Positions 53,279 through 55,667 of a stretch of DNA of 55,667 nucleotides are shown one piece after another. Under the pieces are notes generated by a model, which had not been told where the DNA came from, made no database searches, and worked only from the letters and a program-made list of their open reading frames with translations. This DNA comes from Nostoc sp. NMS9 (GTDB lineage Bacteria; Cyanobacteriota; Cyanobacteriia; Cyanobacteriales; Nostocaceae), in assembly GCF_017114995.1 (NCBI RefSeq), contig NZ_JABXKL010000040.1, positions 1-55,667 of the forward strand, given 5' to 3'. A program made the translations under genes and the position numbers. Each line of letters opens with the position of its first letter. Position 1 is the first letter of the stretch.

Positions 53279-53476
53279 CTAACTGTGGTCTGCTAGCCAA
53301 TCAAATATCTTTCCTAGCTGCTCCAAGTCAACGAAACCATACTGCCAGAGGAGCATCGGTAGTGGGCCATTGTCTAATTCACGGTGTCGCAGAGCTACAG
53401 CAATATCGGCATTTGAAAGTTCAAGTTCATTGTGCAAAAAATTGAGGAGTTTTATATCTCTGTTCCGAGTCGCCAT
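53279..53476 (-). CDS. DUF2949-family small protein
   Basis: A 65-residue protein from ATG 53476 (MATRNRDIKLLNFLHNELELSNADIAVALRHRELDNGPLPMLLWQYGFVDLEQLGKIFDWL); an earlier in-frame start would add six residues. The pattern LLNFLHNELELS..ALRHRE..GPLPMLLWQYGFVDLEQL is that of the DUF2949 family, found almost only in cyanobacteria. Function unknown. In Anabaena-type genomes a gene of this kind lies between the Asr1405-like gene and nifV, as here. Confidence 0.78.
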   Translation of the reverse strand: MATRNRDIKLLNFLHNELELSNADIAVALRHRELDNGPLPMLLWQYGFVDLEQLGKIFDWLADHS

Positions 53477-53782
53477 AATTGATTGAACTTTCAATTTCTT
53501 AATTTGAGAAAAGATTAAAAATCAGAAATTCCAATTTATATTTAGGAATTTCGCCTTTCTAATTGTCGCTATATGTCAGGGGGATTTCAAATTTAGTAGA
53601 AGAAATAAAATCTAAACCCCGTCTAATCCATCTCAGTCTGCAACAAATTCTGCTAGCGGACAGTAGCTTCAAACTCTAAACCTATTTGAGCTTTGTGCAT
53701 CTATGAACAAAAAGGATAAAGTCCAGTACTTGCGTCATGAATTCAAGATTAATCGTCTCTGAATTAGGTCTTTTTGAAATAA
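53477..53782. other. Gap between Asr1405-like and DUF2949 genes
   Basis: 306 bases without repeats or reading frames of note. No regulatory motif recognised. Confidence 0.35.
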
Positions 53783-54052
53783 TCATGACTCATCACTGTA
53801 ATGCCAGCAACGCTCTAGCCACTCTAATAATTCGTGACGAGAAGCAAGAAATTGCATAACTGTACTACGAATTAGAATTACTTCGAGCAAATTGTTCACT
53901 TGCACTCGTAAAGAACCATCAGGGGGACAGTAGCTCTTAATTTTTAACTCTTGCAATCGGTGATAGATTCGCCAGCGATCGCTCAAAGGAATCTGCAAAA
54001 CTTGATCGCCTAAAGGGCCGGAATTAAGTTGTGAGGCGTTTAATTTTCTCAT
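53783..54052 (-). CDS. Asr1405/Asl0597-family small protein
   Basis: An 89-residue protein: GDQVLQIPLSDRWRIYHRLQELKIKSYCPPDGSLRVQVNNLLEVILIRSTVMQFLASRHELLEWLERCW. The pattern of PLSDRWRIYHRLQEL, C-PPDG-LRV and an aromatic C-terminal helix is that of the Asr1405/Asl0597 family of cyanobacteria. The context, just after nifP and before nifV, matches Anabaena's asr1405. Function unknown; association with nitrogen fixation is inferred from conserved position. Confidence 0.8.
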   Translation of the reverse strand: MRKLNASQLNSGPLGDQVLQIPLSDRWRIYHRLQELKIKSYCPPDGSLRVQVNNLLEVILIRSTVMQFLASRHELLEWLERCWHYSDES

Positions 54053-54127
54053 TTTGGCAGTGGGGGAGTGGGGTATATGAGGGAGATGAGGGGGATGGGG
54101 GAGATGAGGGAGAATAATTACTAACTT

Positions 54128-54877
54128 TTAACTCCTAACTCCTAACTCTTGTCTTAAAGTTTGCAGTTGTTTTTCGAGTTGCTCGATGCGCGAGAGCAAA
54201 GAACGAATCACGGTTGCTTCCACATCGGGTAGCTTTCCATGTTCTAAAGGAGAAAGGCTGGCGCTTTCGTTCCGAGAAATAATTCTGCCGGGAACTCCCA
54301 CAACTGTGCAGTCGTTGGGGACATTCTGTAAGACAACCGAACCAGCACCAATACGGACGCGATCGCCAATTTGCAGATTACCTAAAACTTTCGCACCCGC
54401 CCCAATCACTGCATTTTTGCCGACTGTGGGATGACGCTTACCAGTTTCTTTACCAGTTCCGCCAAGGGTGACGCCCTGATAAATCAGTGTATAGTCGCCG
54501 ACGATCGCAGTTTCGCCAATGACTACACCCATTCCGTGGTCGATGAACACGCCCTGACCAATCTTTGCACCTGGGTGAATTTCAATTCCGGTCAAAAATC
54601 GCCCCAAATGAGAAATTAAGCGGGGGATAAAACCGACTCCTCGACCATGTAACCAGTGAGCAAGACGATGCAAACATAGCGCGTGCAATCCAGGGTAGCA
54701 AAACACCACTTCTAGCCAATTACGTGCTGCTGGATCGCGCTCAAAAATAATGCGAAAATCACTCAATAATGGCTCAAAAAAAACGCCAGAGAGGAGATTT
54801 TTCAGCATGGATGTGCGGGCAGAATCCTGCGTTTTGGTAGTTTGGCGATCGCTAGTACTGTCTAAAGACTGTTGCAT
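54128..54877 (-). CDS. nifP: Serine O-acetyltransferase of the nif cluster
   Basis: A 249-residue left-handed beta-helix acetyltransferase making O-acetylserine for cysteine synthesis. Signatures are [88 protein letters not shown] and the hexapeptide repeats after it. As the first gene of the nifP-asr1405-DUF2949-nifVZT run it is the NifP paralogue of CysE, feeding sulfur to nitrogenase clusters. The first 23 residues (up to Met 54808) are not part of the core. The last seven codons (QELGVRS and stop) come from a GTTAGGA heptad repeat. Confidence 0.9.
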   Translation of the reverse strand: MQQSLDSTSDRQTTKTQDSARTSMLKNLLSGVFFEPLLSDFRIIFERDPAARNWLEVVFCYPGLHALCLHRLAHWLHGRGVGFIPRLISHLGRFLTGIEIHPGAKIGQGVFIDHGMGVVIGETAIVGDYTLIYQGVTLGGTGKETGKRHPTVGKNAVIGAGAKVLGNLQIGDRVRIGAGSVVLQNVPNDCTVVGVPGRIISRNESASLSPLEHGKLPDVEATVIRSLLSRIEQLEKQLQTLRQELGVRS

Positions 54878-55637
54878 CGGTAATGTCTATCTGGTAAATG
54901 AGTCATCTGCTATTTTTATGCTTATATCAGGTGACTTCCAACTCGATACAAAACCCAATGCTGATTGGATTTATTGGATTGATTGAGGTTGTACTCAAAC
55001 GCCAAAACCCCGACTCAAGATAAACTTAAAATTTGTCTTGGGATAGGGGTGCTAGTATTTAATGATGGGGGTACTAGTATTTTTGGGGCGGGGGTTAAGA
55101 ATTTCTGTTCTCGCTACAAGAAACTTTACCTGTAAGTCTTTGCTAAGATTTCGTCAACATATTTTGCAATATATTAAGCTGTACTCAGATGTACTCAAAT
55201 ATGAATTTGATCAGGCTACAAATCTATTTTTTGTATATCCTATTACTATTAGTATCTTATTATTGGGTTAGAGAAAAGACAGGTTTCTTTATTTTCTTTT
55301 AGGATTTGCTGTCTGTATGTATGTATACGTTTCAAAATATAGTTATCGCTCATCGTAACTGTTTTCTTATTATATAGATGTGTGGGAATAGCCAACACAA
55401 AATCTTAGAGTGGCATAATAGGTAGATATTCTCATAGCAGTTAAATAATTGCTTATTGCTGTAGCGGCGTAAAGCTATGCTACTCTAGCCACGAAACTTG
55501 TAGAGACTTACTAATGGAGTTCAAAGGCTCATTAATGGAGTTCAAATACTCATTAATGGAGTTTAAATACTAGACATCTCCAAAATAGTATATTTTGTGA
55601 TAAAAGAACATCATGAGAAGTTTTTTAACACGAAAAT
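54878..55637. other. Divergent spacer upstream of nifP
   Basis: 760 bases between nifP and a gene starting at the right edge. It contains a direct repeat GGGGTGCTAGTATTT / GGGGTACTAGTATTT (55033-55085), AT-rich sequence, and a 21-base tandem repeat (55507-55569). An open frame at 55062-55271 is not convincing. The nifP promoter must be here; no NtcA or sigma site was confidently placed. Confidence 0.45.
55507..55569. repeat. 21-base tandem repeat, three copies
   Basis: Three head-to-tail copies of a 21-base unit with the core TTAATGGAGTTCAAA. The first copy is more diverged (CTTACTAATGGAG...), the third changes TTCAAA to TTTAAA. They end about 70 bases before the ATG of the right-edge gene. 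They could be a regulator-binding array or a simple slippage repeat. Confidence 0.75.
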
Positions 55638-55667
55638 ATGAGTGACATACTGAATCACATTGAGGAG
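55638..55667 (+). CDS. Start of a gene running out of the window
   Basis: ATG 55638 opens MSDILNHIEE and stays open to the edge. Only ten codons are visible, so nothing can be said of function. A purine-poor leader with no strong ribosome-binding site makes the start tentative. Confidence 0.35.
   Translation, partial: MSDILNHIEE

Noticed and set aside
55062..55271. Plus-strand frame of 69 codons upstream of the right-edge gene
   Set aside because: No ribosome-binding site, no motif, and composition like the surrounding AT-rich spacer.

Overview
The window comes from a filamentous, nitrogen-fixing cyanobacterium of the Nostoc/Anabaena type. The evidence is the very frequent HIP1 octamer GCGATCGC, the short tandem heptanucleotide repeats (GTTAGGA, TCATTGG, CCCATGC types) between genes, a nifP-nifV-nifZ-nifT cluster, IctB, a TLP40-like cyclophilin, a Gap2-type GAPDH and a cyanoexosortase B locus. 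It looks like ordinary chromosome: no phage, no intact insertion sequence, no CRISPR array, and one tRNA (Leu-CAG).

Layout. 1-6.7 kb: 3' end of nadC, a small ORF coupled to an LRAT-like thiol acyltransferase gene, a GNAT acetyltransferase, an AT-rich orphan gene and a fused double-ATPase peptide ABC protein. 6.7-12.8 kb: a TrmH-type methyltransferase, tRNA-Leu, murA (apparently starting at ATT), a HEPN protein, a TPR protein and two tandem rhomboid proteases. 12.9-20.1 kb (minus strand): an exopolysaccharide/exosortase locus read as sugar aminotransferase, cyanoexosortase B, its associated protein, a Wza-like export protein and a Wzc/GumC-like ATPase. 20.8-26.8 kb: a GAF histidine-kinase-like protein that has lost its phospho-acceptor His, IctB, a WGxxGW-type protein, SmpB and a LuxR-type response regulator. 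26.8-34 kb: low-molecular-weight phosphatase, YbaB, MurB, MurC, NadD, Gap2 and ThiL. 34-38 kb: Uma2, LysR divergent from an aspartoacylase-like gene, and a glycine-rich-domain-like membrane protein. 38-46.8 kb: cyclophilin, efp-accB-arsR, a GerMN protein, proS, a decayed Uma2 gene and a PlsC-like acyltransferase. 47-50.4 kb: a PEP-CTERM protein (likely exosortase substrate), a second decayed Uma2 gene and a PD-(D/E)XK nuclease-like protein. 50.6-54.9 kb (minus): nifP, an Asr1405-like gene, a DUF2949 gene, a possible 38-aa ORF, nifV, nifZ, nifT and a 2Fe-2S protein. The window ends at the start of another gene.

How the parts connect. murA, murC and murB serve peptidoglycan synthesis; nadC and nadD serve NAD synthesis; efp-accB-arsR is a run in one direction. 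The exosortase locus at 13-20 kb and the PEP-CTERM protein at 47 kb form a plausible enzyme-substrate pair. The nif cluster supplies O-acetylserine (NifP) and homocitrate (NifV) for nitrogenase cofactor assembly.

The least ordinary signals are: a murA start that appears to be ATT; a histidine-kinase-like protein with Gln in place of His; two Uma2 pseudogenes with precisely mappable lesions; several MITE-like elements with clear terminal inverted repeats; heptad repeats that form the 3' ends or an internal part of real genes; and small ORFs beside the LRAT-like gene and nifV. I did not find a clear new multi-gene system. All family assignments come from reading motifs by eye, without database searches.
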